64,000 bases of DNA from an uncultured Opitutales bacterium (GCA_934613645.1 CAKTTC010000008.1:1-64000); one strand, 5' to 3'; positions 26,492 to 35,734 are shown, counted from the first letter of the stretch. The notes: generated from the letters alone by a model not told the origin. Numbers and translations are program-made.

Positions 26492-27367
26492 TTACATTCC
26501 CATATGTCGCTTGTATGCGGCTAGCGTATTTTTCATAAGCATTGCCACTGTCATGGGCCCTACCCCCCCCGGAACGGGAGTTATTTTAGAGCACTTGGGC
26601 GCGACGTTTTCAAAGTCTACGTCGCCCACCAGACGGTAGCCGCTCTTTGTTTTGTCGGAAGGGATTCTGTTTATGCCCACGTCAATCACGCATGCGCCGT
26701 CTTTTACCATATCGGCGGTTATTGTGTTGGGTCTGCCTACCGCCGCAACCAGAATGTCCGCCGAAGCGCAGATATTTTTCATGTCTTCGCTTTTGGAGTG
26801 GCACACGCACACTGTGGCGTCAAGCCCCTTGCGCATAAGAAGAAGAGCCATCGGCTTGCCGACAATCAAACTGCGCCCCACAACGACCGCCTTCTTGCCG
26901 CACGTTTGAACATTCGCGCGCTTGAGAAGCTCTATTATTCCCGCGGGCGTGCACGCCACGAAAGCGCGCGGATCTTCCTGACAAAGGAAGCCCAAGTTCG
27001 CGTTGCTGAATCCGTCCACATCTTTATCGGCGCGGACTCTGTTGAAGGTATCGCGCTCGTTCAAATGTTTGGGAAGCGGTGCTTGGATAAGCACGGCGTC
27101 AACGGAATCGTCGGCATTGAGCGAGTCAATCAGCGCGTTAAGCTCCGCCTGCGAAATGCTCTCGGGCAGAATGTGCAGGCAGCTTGTAATACCGATTTCC
27201 CCCGCAACGCGCTCCTTCTTCTTGACGTATGAAACCGACGCGGGGTCTTCGCCAACGCGTATAAAAGCAACACACGGCGGGCGTTTGAGGTTCATCGTGG
27301 AAAGCTCGGCGGTCAACTCTGCGTGAACCGCCTTTGCAACGGCGTTTCCGTCTATAATTTCGGGCAT
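26492..27367 (-). CDS. folD: Bifunctional methylenetetrahydrofolate dehydrogenase/cyclohydrolase FolD
   Basis: 291 residues, normal length. Catalytic YVKKKE lysine, substrate motif VLIQAPLPKH, NADP site VGRSLIVGKPMALLL and C-terminal PGGVGPMTVAMLMKNT are present. It interconverts one-carbon folates. A ribosome binding site AAAGGAG precedes the ATG at 27367; in-frame codons upstream run into the tsf terminator region. The PGGVG codons create a run of eight G on the coding strand (26563-26570). Confidence 0.96.
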   Translation of the reverse strand: MPEIIDGNAVAKAVHAELTAELSTMNLKRPPCVAFIRVGEDPASVSYVKKKERVAGEIGITSCLHILPESISQAELNALIDSLNADDSVDAVLIQAPLPKHLNERDTFNRVRADKDVDGFSNANLGFLCQEDPRAFVACTPAGIIELLKRANVQTCGKKAVVVGRSLIVGKPMALLLMRKGLDATVCVCHSKSEDMKNICASADILVAAVGRPNTITADMVKDGACVIDVGINRIPSDKTKSGYRLVGDVDFENVAPKCSKITPVPGGVGPMTVAMLMKNTLAAYKRHMGM

Positions 27368-27442
27368 AAAAACTCCTTTCGATATTGATGGGGACAAAAA
27401 ACGGAAGATTCGGCGCGCTCGCGTCCAAGTCTCCCGAAAGAA

Positions 27443-27468
27443 AAAATGCACTCCGAAGAGTGCATTTT
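27443..27468 (-). terminator. Terminator after rpsB-tsf
   Basis: Perfect 11-bp stem AAAATGCACTC/GAGTGCATTTT with loop CGAA, 13 nt beyond the tsf stop. On the minus strand the stem is followed by TT; the A/T-rich base lets it work in both directions. Confidence 0.8.
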
Positions 27469-27480
27469 ATTCCGCGCGGA

Positions 27481-28071
27481 TTATCCGATTTGATAACGGA
27501 CAAAACGCTTTACTTCAATCTTTTCGCCGATTGTCGCAATTTTGTGCGTAAGCAACTGTCCGACTGTCATCGAGTCGTCCTTAACGAAGGGCTGCTCAAG
27601 CAGCGCAACGCCCGCGATGAACTTTTCAAGCTTGCCGTTGACAATCTTTTCCTTGATTGCTTCGGGCTTTTTGTCTTCCGCAAGCTGCGCCATTGCAATT
27701 TCACGCTCTTTGGCGAGCAGGTCGGCGGGAACGTCGTCCTTCGAGATGCAGATGGGGGCGACTGCCGCGATGTGCATGCAAAGGTCTTTCACGAACGCCT
27801 TGAAGTCTTCGTTCTTTGCCACGAAGTCCGACTCGCAAGCAACTTCGATGAGCACGCCCACCTTGTTGTTGGAGTGCACATACGCCGAAATCAGACCCTG
27901 CGAAGCCGTTCTCGACGCCTTCTTGTCGGCGATTGCCGCGCCCTTTTTGCGCAGAATTTCGACAGCCTGTTCTTCGTCGCCATTGGCTTCAACCAAAGCT
28001 CTTTTGCAATCCATCATACCCGCGCCCGTGCGCGCACGGAGGGCGTTTACCATTTTTGCGTTGATTTCCAT
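27481..28071 (-). CDS. tsf: Translation elongation factor Ts (short form)
   Basis: 196 residues, much shorter than the about 283-residue E. coli protein and similar in size to the single-core-domain EF-Ts of Thermus. The N-terminal UBA-like domain has TGAGMMDCKRALVEANGD; the core has the TDFVA-like motif CESDFVAKNEDF. It recycles EF-Tu by nucleotide exchange. It lies 18 nt after rpsB with a strong GGAG ribosome binding site, the standard rpsB-tsf pairing. Confidence 0.96.
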   Translation of the reverse strand: MEINAKMVNALRARTGAGMMDCKRALVEANGDEEQAVEILRKKGAAIADKKASRTASQGLISAYVHSNNKVGVLIEVACESDFVAKNEDFKAFVKDLCMHIAAVAPICISKDDVPADLLAKEREIAMAQLAEDKKPEAIKEKIVNGKLEKFIAGVALLEQPFVKDDSMTVGQLLTHKIATIGEKIEVKRFVRYQIG

Positions 28072-28089
28072 AATTTTCTTTCTCCTTTA

Positions 28090-28806
28090 TTAGGCGATTG
28101 CCTGCGGGGCGGCCTTTGCTGTATTTCTGCGGCTCAAACCGTTCTGCAGAGCCTCTACGACAACTTCCGTGATGAGGCGAATGCTCTTTACGGCGTCGTC
28201 ATTGGCGGGAATCGGGTAGTCAACCAACGTCGGGTCGGAATTCGTATCTACGATAGCCACAACGGGGATACCCAATTTGCGGCATTCCGCAACGGCGATT
28301 TCTTCGTTCTTGATATCGACGATGAACGCCGCGCCGGGGAGTTTGGAGATATTCTTAATACCCTCGAAATTACGGTTCATTCTTTCCATTTCACGACGGA
28401 TTGCCGCCGCTTCTTTAGCGTAAAGTTTGGAAAGTCTGCCGTCCTCTTCCATAGCCAGGAACTTCTTATATTTCTTGAGGCTTGTGAGGATTGTTTCAAA
28501 ATTCGTAAGAGTGCCGCCCAACCAGCGGTTCACGCAATAGGGCATTGAGCACATATTTGCGGCTTCTCTGAGAATTTCCTGAGCCTGACGCTTTGTGCCG
28601 ATAAACATAACGTCTTTACCGTCGGCAACAACGTCTTCGATGAACGCCGCCGCTTTTTCAAGCTGCTGATAGGTTTTTTCCAAGTCGATAATGGAAACGC
28701 CCGAACGATGGTCGAAAACATAGGGCTTCGACTTGGGGTTCCAACGACGTGTTTGGTGTCCGAAATGGACGCCGGCGTCCAACAGGTCTTTTACTGTGAT
28801 ATTCAT
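28090..28806 (-). CDS. rpsB: 30S ribosomal protein S2
   Basis: 238 residues. S2 signatures: LLDAGVHFGHQTRRWNPKSKPYVF near the start and PGAAFIVDIKNEEIAVAECRKLGIPVVAIVDTN with YPIPANDDAVKSIRL. The GGAG ribosome binding site is about 8 nt upstream. A roughly 107-nt leader with a duplicated 12-nt motif precedes it. Co-transcribed with tsf. Confidence 0.97.
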   Translation of the reverse strand: MNITVKDLLDAGVHFGHQTRRWNPKSKPYVFDHRSGVSIIDLEKTYQQLEKAAAFIEDVVADGKDVMFIGTKRQAQEILREAANMCSMPYCVNRWLGGTLTNFETILTSLKKYKKFLAMEEDGRLSKLYAKEAAAIRREMERMNRNFEGIKNISKLPGAAFIVDIKNEEIAVAECRKLGIPVVAIVDTNSDPTLVDYPIPANDDAVKSIRLITEVVVEALQNGLSRRNTAKAAPQAIA

Positions 28807-28914
28807 ATTCTTTTGCTCCGTATTCGCTCTCGCGAACCTGGGATATTTTCTAATTTGAGGTTTACATTTACTGACGACCGCCCATTACGGTCATCAAAGA
28901 ACCGCCCATTACGC
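28807..28914 (-). promoter_or_regulatory. rpsB leader with duplicated CGTAATGGGCGG motif
   Basis: The predicted untranslated leader carries the same 12-mer twice, 24 nt apart (plus-strand CCGCCCATTACG at 28878-28889 and 28902-28913). Such a leader could be an S2 autoregulatory site, as rpsB is autoregulated in other bacteria, but I recognise no described motif here. Confidence 0.4.
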
Positions 28915-28920
28915 CGCATT

Positions 28921-28949
28921 TATATATCTCTTGCAAGTCTTTTTTTCAA
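28921..28949 (-). promoter_or_regulatory. Predicted rpsB promoter
   Basis: Minus strand: TTGAAA (28949-28944), 17-nt spacer, TATATA (28926-28921). Near-consensus. The -35 box lies directly against the terminus of repeat element M4 (from 28951). Confidence 0.7.
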
Positions 28950-28950
28950 A

Positions 28951-29157
28951 AAAAAGCGCGAGGGCGCGTTTCTTTCGGCGGCGGCATTTTTTATATTGGA
29001 CACCGACGGCGGTAGGCTTTGCCTACGCACCGTTGTCTTTTATAAAGCCGCCGCAAGAAACACTCTCGGGCATCACTTGGTTTTGGCTTCGACTAACGGG
29101 CTTCAGCCCGCCTACGCTCGCCAAAACGCAAGTCCTGCCTCGAGCCTCGCGCTTTTT
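28951..29157 (-). repeat. M4: composite element with 13-bp terminal inverted repeats
   Basis: Ends are AAAAAGCGCGAGG (28951-28963) and CCTCGCGCTTTTT (29145-29157). The fold-back part is on the left, inverted relative to M1-M3, with arms built on GTTTCTTTCGGCGGC and GCCGCCGCAAGAAAC and inner hairpin GTAGGC-TTT-GCCTAC. The right part is a second hairpin: ACTTGGTTTTGGC versus GCCAAAACGCAAGT around ACGGGCT/AGCCCG. Confidence 0.75.
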
Positions 29158-29692
29158 AACTTAAAGTGGCGCGGATTGGCAAAGCCAATTCCGCTTTGCT
29201 CTCTGATTAAAGTTTTTTAACTTTCCGAAAGTGGCGGCGGCGGGCAAAGCCCGTTCGCCTTTGATTATTGATTAAAGTAAAGCAACATTGGCTTCAGCCC
29301 GCCTACGTTGAATTGGCGAAGCCAAGAGTATAGCGACGATAGGAGCGCGCTAAAGTCTAATAAAGTCCTGTCTCGAGCCTCGCGCTTTTTTAACTTTTTT
29401 ATAATTCCGAAAGCGGCGGCGATTGGCGAAAGCCAATACGCCTTTGTTCTTCGATTAAAGCAGCGTGGCTTTAATTTGCGGACAAAGCGTCATTGAACAA
29501 AGTTCAATACGCGCCGCTTTAGGAATTATAAAAAACGCCGCCGCGCAACGCATAAAAAACTTCAATCAAAAGCAAAGGCGAACGGGCTTTGCCCGCCGCC
29601 GCCCCTTCCGAACATATAAAAAACGCCGCCGGTGCCCAACATATAAAAAATATTGATTTATTGTGGAATTGTGTTTTTGTATTTGTTCAATT
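29158..29692. repeat. Intergenic module A array
   Basis: Module A copies at about 29158-29212, 29218-29275, 29396-29460, 29478-29540 and 29560-29630, in both orientations. Stems include ATTGGC/GCCAAT, CGGGC/GCCCG and ATTGAAC/GTTCAAT. A right terminus of an M element (CCTCGCGCTTTTT, 29378-29390) survives with a short fragment before it. No gene is seen before hisH. Confidence 0.75.
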
Positions 29693-30337
29693 ATGGACAA
29701 ACTTGGAAGCGTTGCTATCATAGACTACGGCATGGGCAACCTCAGAAGCGTTTTGCGCGCTTGGGAGGCTGCGGGCGCGGACGCGCGCATAATAAATTCG
29801 CCGAAGCAAATCAACGGCAACGACATTCTTGTTTTCCCCGGTCAGGGGTGTGTGGTCGACACAATGAAGCTGCTGAAGGCAACGTCGTTCGACGCAGCCA
29901 TAAAGGACTGGATTGCCGCCGACAAGCCGTTTTTCGGAATCTGTCTCGGGCTACAGGCTCTTTTCGAGTATTCCGAGGAGGGCGGCGGCGTGGAGTGCTT
30001 GGGCGTGTTCAAAGGCTCTGTCAAGAAGCTGCGTCTGCCCGCGCAATTCAAAGTTCCGCACATGGGTTGGGACAACGTCGAGTTTGCAAGAGCCAAAGCC
30101 CCCGAGTTGCTCGAGGGAATTTCGCCCTCCGACCAGTTTTATTTCGTCCACAGCTACTACGTTGATTGCAAGGACGAAAACGCGGTTTTCGGCACGACGG
30201 AATACGGCGGGCAGAAGTTCGCAAGCGCGATACTTAGGGGTCGCCTTGCGGCCACGCAATTCCACCCCGAAAAGAGCCAATCCAAAGGCTTGCAGCTCTA
30301 CCGCAATTTTTTGAAACGCGAAATAGCCGCGCGTTAA
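29693..30337 (+). CDS. hisH: Imidazole glycerol phosphate synthase, glutamine amidotransferase subunit HisH
   Basis: 214 residues of the class I glutaminase family. The nucleophile is in FFGICLGLQALFE and the catalytic His-Glu in FHPEKSQ; DYGMGNLRSV at the start and VPHMGWDNV are HisH-specific. It supplies ammonia to HisF, whose gene is not in the window. The ATG at 29693 is used; an upstream in-frame start would add ten residues without homology. It is followed after 22 nt by gltA. Confidence 0.95.
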   Translation: MDKLGSVAIIDYGMGNLRSVLRAWEAAGADARIINSPKQINGNDILVFPGQGCVVDTMKLLKATSFDAAIKDWIAADKPFFGICLGLQALFEYSEEGGGVECLGVFKGSVKKLRLPAQFKVPHMGWDNVEFARAKAPELLEGISPSDQFYFVHSYYVDCKDENAVFGTTEYGGQKFASAILRGRLAATQFHPEKSQSKGLQLYRNFLKREIAAR

Positions 30338-30359
30338 CAACAAGACAGAAAGACGCATT

Positions 30360-31736
30360 ATGGAAAATTCCGACACCAAAGAAACAGTAAAATTGACAAT
30401 CGGCGAAAACACGTTCGACTTCCCCGTAGACGTTGCAACAACGGGCGAAAAGGCAATCAACATCGGCAAACTCCGCTCACAGACAGGCTATATCACGATA
30501 GATGACGGCCTCGCAAACACCGCCGCCTGCGAAAGTTCGATAACATACGTAGACGGCGAAAAGGGCATAATGCAATACAGGGGCATTCCGATTGAAACGC
30601 TTGCGGCAAACTCCACTTTCATAGAAACGGCGTATTTAATCATCTACGGCGAACTCCCCACGCGCAAGCAGCGCAGCGATTTCTCGCAAAAAGTTCTGCG
30701 CAACGCGAGCCTCCACGAAGGCATGATGCACTTCTTCGACGGCTTCCCGTTCACGGCGCACCCGATGGCAATACTGTCTTCGCTGCTGAATTCGATAGGC
30801 TGCTACTATCCGTATATGGTAACCAACCAGCGCGAGCAGGACTTGGAGCACTTCAACGACGCCGCCGCCCTACTCATCAGCAAAGTCCGCACGATTGCCG
30901 CAATGGCCTACCGCATGAAAAACGGGCTTCCCATGATTTACCCGAAGCGCGACTTGGGCTACAGCCAGAACTTCCTGCACATGATGTTCTCCGAGCCCTA
31001 CCACGAATACTACCCGCACGACGACATCGCCAAGGCTCTCGACCTCGTTCTGCTCCTGCACGGCGACCACGAGCAAAACTGCTCAACCTCCACAGTCAGA
31101 ATTGTTGCAAGCTCGGGCGCGAACCTGTTCTCTTCGGTATCGGCGGGCGTGTGCGCGCTGTGGGGCCCTCTGCACGGCGGCGCAAACCAGCAGGTCATTC
31201 AAATGCTCCACAATATCCACAAAAGCGGAGACGACATCGACACCTTCATTGAAGGCGCGAAAAAGGGCAAATACCGCCTCATGGGCTTCGGGCACAGACT
31301 CTACAAGACATACGACCCCCGCGCGGTCATTCTGCGCAAGTCGGCGGAAAACGTTTTGCGCGTTGTCAAAAAGCGCGACCCGCTCTTGGACATCGCCCAA
31401 CGGCTCGAAGAACGCGCCCTCTCCGACCAATATTTCATCGACAGACACCTCTACCCGAACGTAGACTTCTACAGCGGCCTTATCCTCAAAGCCATAGGCA
31501 TTCCCGTCGACATGTTCACGGTTATGTTCGCAATAGGCAGAATGCCGGGGTGGATTGCCCACTGGTATGAAGTGGCATCGCAGGTAAAGGGAAGAATCAC
31601 GCGTCCGCGCCAAATCTACAAAGGCTACACCACGCGCGACTACGTAAAAATGCGCAACCGCGACGACGAAAACTCAAGCGACTACGAATCAGTCGACGAA
31701 CCCAAACCCAACGACTCCCACTCCAATATTTTATAA
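30360..31736 (+). CDS. gltA: Citrate synthase (type I/II hexameric class)
   Basis: 458 residues. Active-site motifs: HGDHEQNCSTSTVR, GPLHGGANQQ (histidine), MGFGHRLYKTYDPRA and NVDFYSGLIL (aspartate). The N terminus TVKLTIGENTFDFPV matches the beta-rich domain of Gram-negative type citrate synthases. The last 30 residues (NRDDENSSDYESVDEPKPN) are an acidic extension not needed for catalysis. It condenses acetyl-CoA and oxaloacetate. It probably shares a transcript with hisH, an unusual metabolic pairing. Confidence 0.96.
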   Translation: MENSDTKETVKLTIGENTFDFPVDVATTGEKAINIGKLRSQTGYITIDDGLANTAACESSITYVDGEKGIMQYRGIPIETLAANSTFIETAYLIIYGELPTRKQRSDFSQKVLRNASLHEGMMHFFDGFPFTAHPMAILSSLLNSIGCYYPYMVTNQREQDLEHFNDAAALLISKVRTIAAMAYRMKNGLPMIYPKRDLGYSQNFLHMMFSEPYHEYYPHDDIAKALDLVLLLHGDHEQNCSTSTVRIVASSGANLFSSVSAGVCALWGPLHGGANQQVIQMLHNIHKSGDDIDTFIEGAKKGKYRLMGFGHRLYKTYDPRAVILRKSAENVLRVVKKRDPLLDIAQRLEERALSDQYFIDRHLYPNVDFYSGLILKAIGIPVDMFTVMFAIGRMPGWIAHWYEVASQVKGRITRPRQIYKGYTTRDYVKMRNRDDENSSDYESVDEPKPNDSHSNIL

Positions 31737-32296
31737 ATCCTAAAGCGGCGGCGATTGCCGTAGGCAATTCGCCTTTGCTTTGTGGTTGAAGTTTTTTATA
31801 GCGTAGATTGGCTAAAGCCAATACTACTTTGCTTTAATTAAAGAGTAAAGGCGAACCGGCTTTGCCCCTCGCCGTTTTTTATATGTTGGGAAGTGGCGCG
31901 AATTGAACTCTGTTCAATGACGCTTTGTCCACTGATTAAAGAAAAAACTTTACTTTAATTAGGCGTAAAGATGGATTGGCTTTTGCCAATCCGCGCCACT
32001 TTAGGAATTATAAAAAATTAAAAAGCGCGAGGCTCGAGGCAGAAAACAAGCGAAGCGCGTTTGAGCGTTGCGAAGCAACGACCCCGAAGGGGCGCGATGG
32101 GGCGTAGCCCACGCGTCAATTTGTGTTTGGGGCTTTAACCAAAGAGTAAAGGCACATCGGCTGTGCCGATTGCCGCCTCTTTAGAAAATGTAAAAAATGC
32201 CCGAGAGCGTTTGCTTATGAAAATTTTTTTTATTTCCTTTTTTCACTTAATAAAAAATTTTCATTTTCATAAGCAAACGCGCCCTCGCGCTTTTTT
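31737..32296. repeat. Intergenic block: module A copies and M2
   Basis: No gene. Module A copies lie at about 31740-31791, 31800-31835, 31890-31943, 31950-32022 and 32135-32197, plus a decayed one near 31850. M2 occupies 32030-32295. The first hairpin (GATTGCC-GTA-GGCAATT) directly follows the gltA stop. Confidence 0.8.
32030..32295 (+). repeat. M2: composite element with covaried fold-back arms
   Basis: Ends AAAAAGCGCGAGG (32030-32042) and CCTCGCGCTTTTT (32283-32295). Mini-hairpin CGTTGC-GAA-GCAACG replaces the TTTTTTGC-GTA-GCAAAAAA hairpin of M1. The terminal fold-back has arms at 32207-32230 and 32252-32280 built on GCGTTTGCTTATGAAAAT, unrelated to M1 beyond GCGTTTG. The outer arm has one extra GAAAAT unit. 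The right end contains the stop codon of the neighbouring minus-strand gene. Confidence 0.78.
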
Positions 32297-32797
32297 TTAG
32301 GGGTGGGCTTTGTCGATGCGCTTGATAAGCTCCTTTGGGGAACTTGTCTGGAAGCCGACAATCTCGTCGAGAACCTTGCCGTTGGAGTCGAGCACAATGA
32401 TGGTCGGGAAACCGCGAATGGAGAATTGCTCGGCTAAAGCCTTGTGGCGGGCGGCAAACTCGGCGTTCTTGGGCGAGCCGAGCCTGTCGAAGTCGGCGCG
32501 CACAAAGTGGATTTTCTTGTCGGCATACTTGGCAAACTCCTTCGTGCCCGTTACAAACTTGTGCAACATCTGGCACGGCGGACACCAGTCAAGCCCCGAA
32601 AACTCCAGAACGATTTTCTTGCCGTCGGCTTTGGCGGCCTTGACGGCGGCGTCAAAGTCGGCAGAAACCGATTCGCCAATGCGCTTTACCTCGGCTTTGG
32701 TGTCGTCCTGAATTTGAGAGTATCCGGTCATGGGGGCGGCGCAGAGCGCGCTGAGAACCGCCATTAAAAAATATTTGCGCTTGTTTACTTTTTTCAT
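32297..32797 (-). CDS. Exported thioredoxin-fold protein
   Basis: 166 residues with an N-terminal signal sequence (MKKVNKRKYFLMAVLSALCAAPMTGYS). The thioredoxin-fold domain (about 45-160) has the redox motif WCPPC with C72 and C75 and the cis-proline loop RGFPTIIVLD. Such proteins reduce or isomerise disulfides, or serve cytochrome c maturation, outside the cytoplasm. No membrane partner (DsbD/CcdA) is near. The stop lies in the T run of repeat M2, so that repeat may also end transcription. The rhamnosidase gene upstream ends 46 nt away on the same strand. Confidence 0.85.
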   Translation of the reverse strand: MKKVNKRKYFLMAVLSALCAAPMTGYSQIQDDTKAEVKRIGESVSADFDAAVKAAKADGKKIVLEFSGLDWCPPCQMLHKFVTGTKEFAKYADKKIHFVRADFDRLGSPKNAEFAARHKALAEQFSIRGFPTIIVLDSNGKVLDEIVGFQTSSPKELIKRIDKAHP

Positions 32798-32843
32798 AAA
32801 AACCTTTCGTCGGAGTTATCGGAATGTTCCGCATAAAGTAAAG

Positions 32844-35666
32844 CTACTCGCGCAAGAAAATTCTGTAGCTGCCCGATTTCACGTTCTCGAGAATGGGTTT
32901 GCCGTTTTCAAGCGGCGTGTTTTTCGCCAAAGATTCGCCGTTTATCCTGACACTTTCGGGGTGGGAGGTCGGGATTTTTAGCGTGCCCGTGGCGTTCGGA
33001 GGAATTACGACGTTCCATTCAAGAACGCCATCGGAACGCTTCCATGAAGAAGACGCCGCGCCGTAGGGCGTCTGCTGCGTTGCGGAGGCGAAACTCATGC
33101 GCGGCGAGGGTTGCGGGGCAAAGATTATGTTCTTGTAGCCTGCGGCGGATTCGTCGTGCCACAAGCCCGCAACGTCCTTGTAGAGCCACTGGCCGATTGC
33201 CCCGTAGGCGTAGTGGTTGAACGAATTCATGTTTACGTCGCCGAAACCCTCTTCAAGAGAGAAACTGTTCCAGCGTTCCCACATTGTTGTTGCGCCCTGA
33301 TTTATGGGATACAGCCACGAGGGATACGTCTCGGTAAAGAGCAGCTGATAGGCGATGTCGGCGCGGCCGAACCTCGAGAGAACGGGATTTAAAAGCGGCG
33401 TTCCCACAAAACCCGTGCGCAGGTGCATGTTCGCGCGCTTGATTGTTTTTACGAGATTTTCGAACGCCTGCGGGCGGACGTTTTCGGGAAGAATGTCGAA
33501 CGCGAGCGCAAGCAGATACGAAGTCTGGCAGTCGTTTTCAACAACGCCATTGGGCTTGAGATACTTTTCGCAGAACGCCGCGCGAACCTTTGCGGCAATG
33601 TCGGCGAAGTGCTTGGCGTCGGCCTCGTTCCCCAAAATTGAGGCGACCTTCGAAAGAATGTCGGCGTCGCGGACGAAATACGCAGTGCCGATAAGCCCCT
33701 TTGAAGTGTCCGACTTGCCGAGGGGCGCGTAGGGCTGAATCCAGTCGCCGTAGCCGACCTCGCCGCGAGTGTAGTTGTGCGAACTTGAGACGAGGAACGC
33801 CAGCCATTTTTTCATTGCCGCGTAGTTGTCGCGCAAAATCTTTTTGTCGCCGTAGGCAAGATAGATTTCCCACGGGCAGATAACGCCCGCGTCGGCCCAA
33901 GCGGCGCGCCCGATGTTTTTGAACCAACCGCCGAGAGTGTTGCGCTTGGGGGCGATGTCGGGATAAGCCCCATTGGGCGAAGTGCCGTCGCGCACGTCCA
34001 AAAGCCACTTGTTGAAGAACGCGTCAATGTTCATATTGAACGCCGCGGTGGGGGCGAAAACCTGAGCGTCGCCGAGCCAGCCCATGCGTTCGTCGCGCTG
34101 CGGACAGTCGGTCGGGACGGAGAAGAAGTTGCAACGCTGCCCCCACTGAATGTTGCTTTGAAGCCTGTTGATTTTCGCCTCCGAACACACGAAAGAGCCG
34201 ATTAAATCCAAGTCGGAATAGACGACTTTCCCCTCAACCCAGTCTTTCGACGCCTCAACGCCGTCGGGAAGCCCGCTTATTTCCACATACCTGAAGCCGT
34301 GGAAAGTGAGCGAGGGCTCGTATTCGGCAGTGCCGTCTTCCCCGCAAATGTAGGTGTCTATGCTGCGCGCGGTGCGGTAGTTTTCGGTATACATTGTGCC
34401 GTCGAGATTTAGCATTTCGGCGAAGCGGATTGTGATTTTCCTGTCGCGCGCGGCGGGAACTTTTATCTTCGCCCAACCCACGATGTTCTGCCCCAAGTCG
34501 AAAATGTATGTTCCGCCCGCAATTTCGCGCACGGAAACGGGATAGAGCGTGTCTTTTACCACTACGGGCTGGCTGCGGCGCGGCTCTACAAGCGGAGTTT
34601 TGCCGAGCGGCTCGGCTTTGACACGCTTCCAAGCGGAGTCGTCGAACTTTTCGGTGTTGGCGAAAAGCCCCCAGAGGTTTTTGAAGGAACTGCGGGTGTA
34701 GGTGTCGTTCCAGCCGCGTTGCTCCAAGCGGGCGTCGTAGTCTTCGCCGTCGTAGATGTCGGCGGCGACAATCGCCCCGCGAGACCACTTCCAAGAGGAA
34801 TCTGTGGCGACGGTTTTCTTCGTGCCGTCGGCGTAGGTGATTTCAAGCTGCGCGAGGAATTTGGGGTTGTCGCCGTAGTTGCAGGAGTTCAAGCTCCAGC
34901 CCATTCTGCCCGTATACCAGCCGCCGCCGAGCAAAACGCCCACGGTGTTGTGCCCCGAACGGATAAGGTCGGTTATGTCGTATGTGTTTGACTGAACGCG
35001 AATGTCGTAGTCGGTCCAACCCGTTCCCCAAAAGTCGCGCCCGACCTTTTCGCCGTTGATGTAGCACTGGAATATGCCAAGCGACGCCACGTAAAGCCTC
35101 GCCTTGGCGATTTCGCCTTCCGACTCAAATTCCTTTCTCATGTAGGCGGGCTTGTCGCCGCCCAAAATGACTTCGCGCGGCTTCTTGCCCTTGTAGCGCG
35201 TTTCCTTGCGGCGTTCGACTTTTTCGTCCGCGCTAATCCACTGCGCGCTCCAGTCGGAATTGCTCAAAAGCCCCGTTTCGAACTCACCGATGTCCGACCA
35301 GTCGGACTCCGCGCCGTTTTCGTCCCAATATTTCACCTTGTAATACGCCTTTTCGCGCGAGGCGAACGCGCGGCCTTTGTAGTCTACCTTCACCGACTGC
35401 GACGACGGAACTTTGCCCGAATCCCACACGGGCGATTTGTCGAGCAGTTCGGGCGAACTCGCAACAACTATGCGGTATGCCGTCTGCGATATGCCGTTGC
35501 GCACGGGCAACTTCCAAGAAAAACTCAATCCCTCCAGATTATAACCGAGCGGGTTTTTGTAGAACTCCCCGACAGTTGTTTCGACGGGCTTTGACACCGC
35601 CCACGCCGACGTTGCGCAAAAAGCCAACAAAACCGACAAAAACAAAGATTTTTTCATAGATAACAT
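32844..35666 (-). CDS. Exported GH78 alpha-L-rhamnosidase
   Basis: 940 residues including a signal peptide (MKKSLFLSVLLAFCATSAWA). Domain order fits GH78: N-terminal Fn3-like part (about 25-130), lectin-like domain (about 175-330), concanavalin-like domain (about 345-450), the alpha/alpha barrel (about 455-830) and a C-terminal beta domain. The catalytic region TDCPQRDERMGWLGDAQVF carries the acidic residues, and WERWNSFSLEEGFGDVNMNSFNHYAYGAIGQW is typical. It removes terminal rhamnose from pectic or plant glycans. TAGGA lies 8 nt before the ATG at 35666; a second ATG nine bases on is possible. Confidence 0.92.
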   Translation of the reverse strand: MLSMKKSLFLSVLLAFCATSAWAVSKPVETTVGEFYKNPLGYNLEGLSFSWKLPVRNGISQTAYRIVVASSPELLDKSPVWDSGKVPSSQSVKVDYKGRAFASREKAYYKVKYWDENGAESDWSDIGEFETGLLSNSDWSAQWISADEKVERRKETRYKGKKPREVILGGDKPAYMRKEFESEGEIAKARLYVASLGIFQCYINGEKVGRDFWGTGWTDYDIRVQSNTYDITDLIRSGHNTVGVLLGGGWYTGRMGWSLNSCNYGDNPKFLAQLEITYADGTKKTVATDSSWKWSRGAIVAADIYDGEDYDARLEQRGWNDTYTRSSFKNLWGLFANTEKFDDSAWKRVKAEPLGKTPLVEPRRSQPVVVKDTLYPVSVREIAGGTYIFDLGQNIVGWAKIKVPAARDRKITIRFAEMLNLDGTMYTENYRTARSIDTYICGEDGTAEYEPSLTFHGFRYVEISGLPDGVEASKDWVEGKVVYSDLDLIGSFVCSEAKINRLQSNIQWGQRCNFFSVPTDCPQRDERMGWLGDAQVFAPTAAFNMNIDAFFNKWLLDVRDGTSPNGAYPDIAPKRNTLGGWFKNIGRAAWADAGVICPWEIYLAYGDKKILRDNYAAMKKWLAFLVSSSHNYTRGEVGYGDWIQPYAPLGKSDTSKGLIGTAYFVRDADILSKVASILGNEADAKHFADIAAKVRAAFCEKYLKPNGVVENDCQTSYLLALAFDILPENVRPQAFENLVKTIKRANMHLRTGFVGTPLLNPVLSRFGRADIAYQLLFTETYPSWLYPINQGATTMWERWNSFSLEEGFGDVNMNSFNHYAYGAIGQWLYKDVAGLWHDESAAGYKNIIFAPQPSPRMSFASATQQTPYGAASSSWKRSDGVLEWNVVIPPNATGTLKIPTSHPESVRINGESLAKNTPLENGKPILENVKSGSYRIFLRE

Positions 35667-35734
35667 TTTTAAATTCCTAATACTGCGGTGTGGAAGTGTC
35701 AACAACATTTGCCGAAAAACCCGCCGTCGCACGC

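Noticed and set aside
26563..26570. Eight-G run in folD as a phase-variable frameshift site
   Set aside because: It encodes the conserved PGGVG motif of an essential-type enzyme, so the run follows from the protein sequence; no sign of switching.
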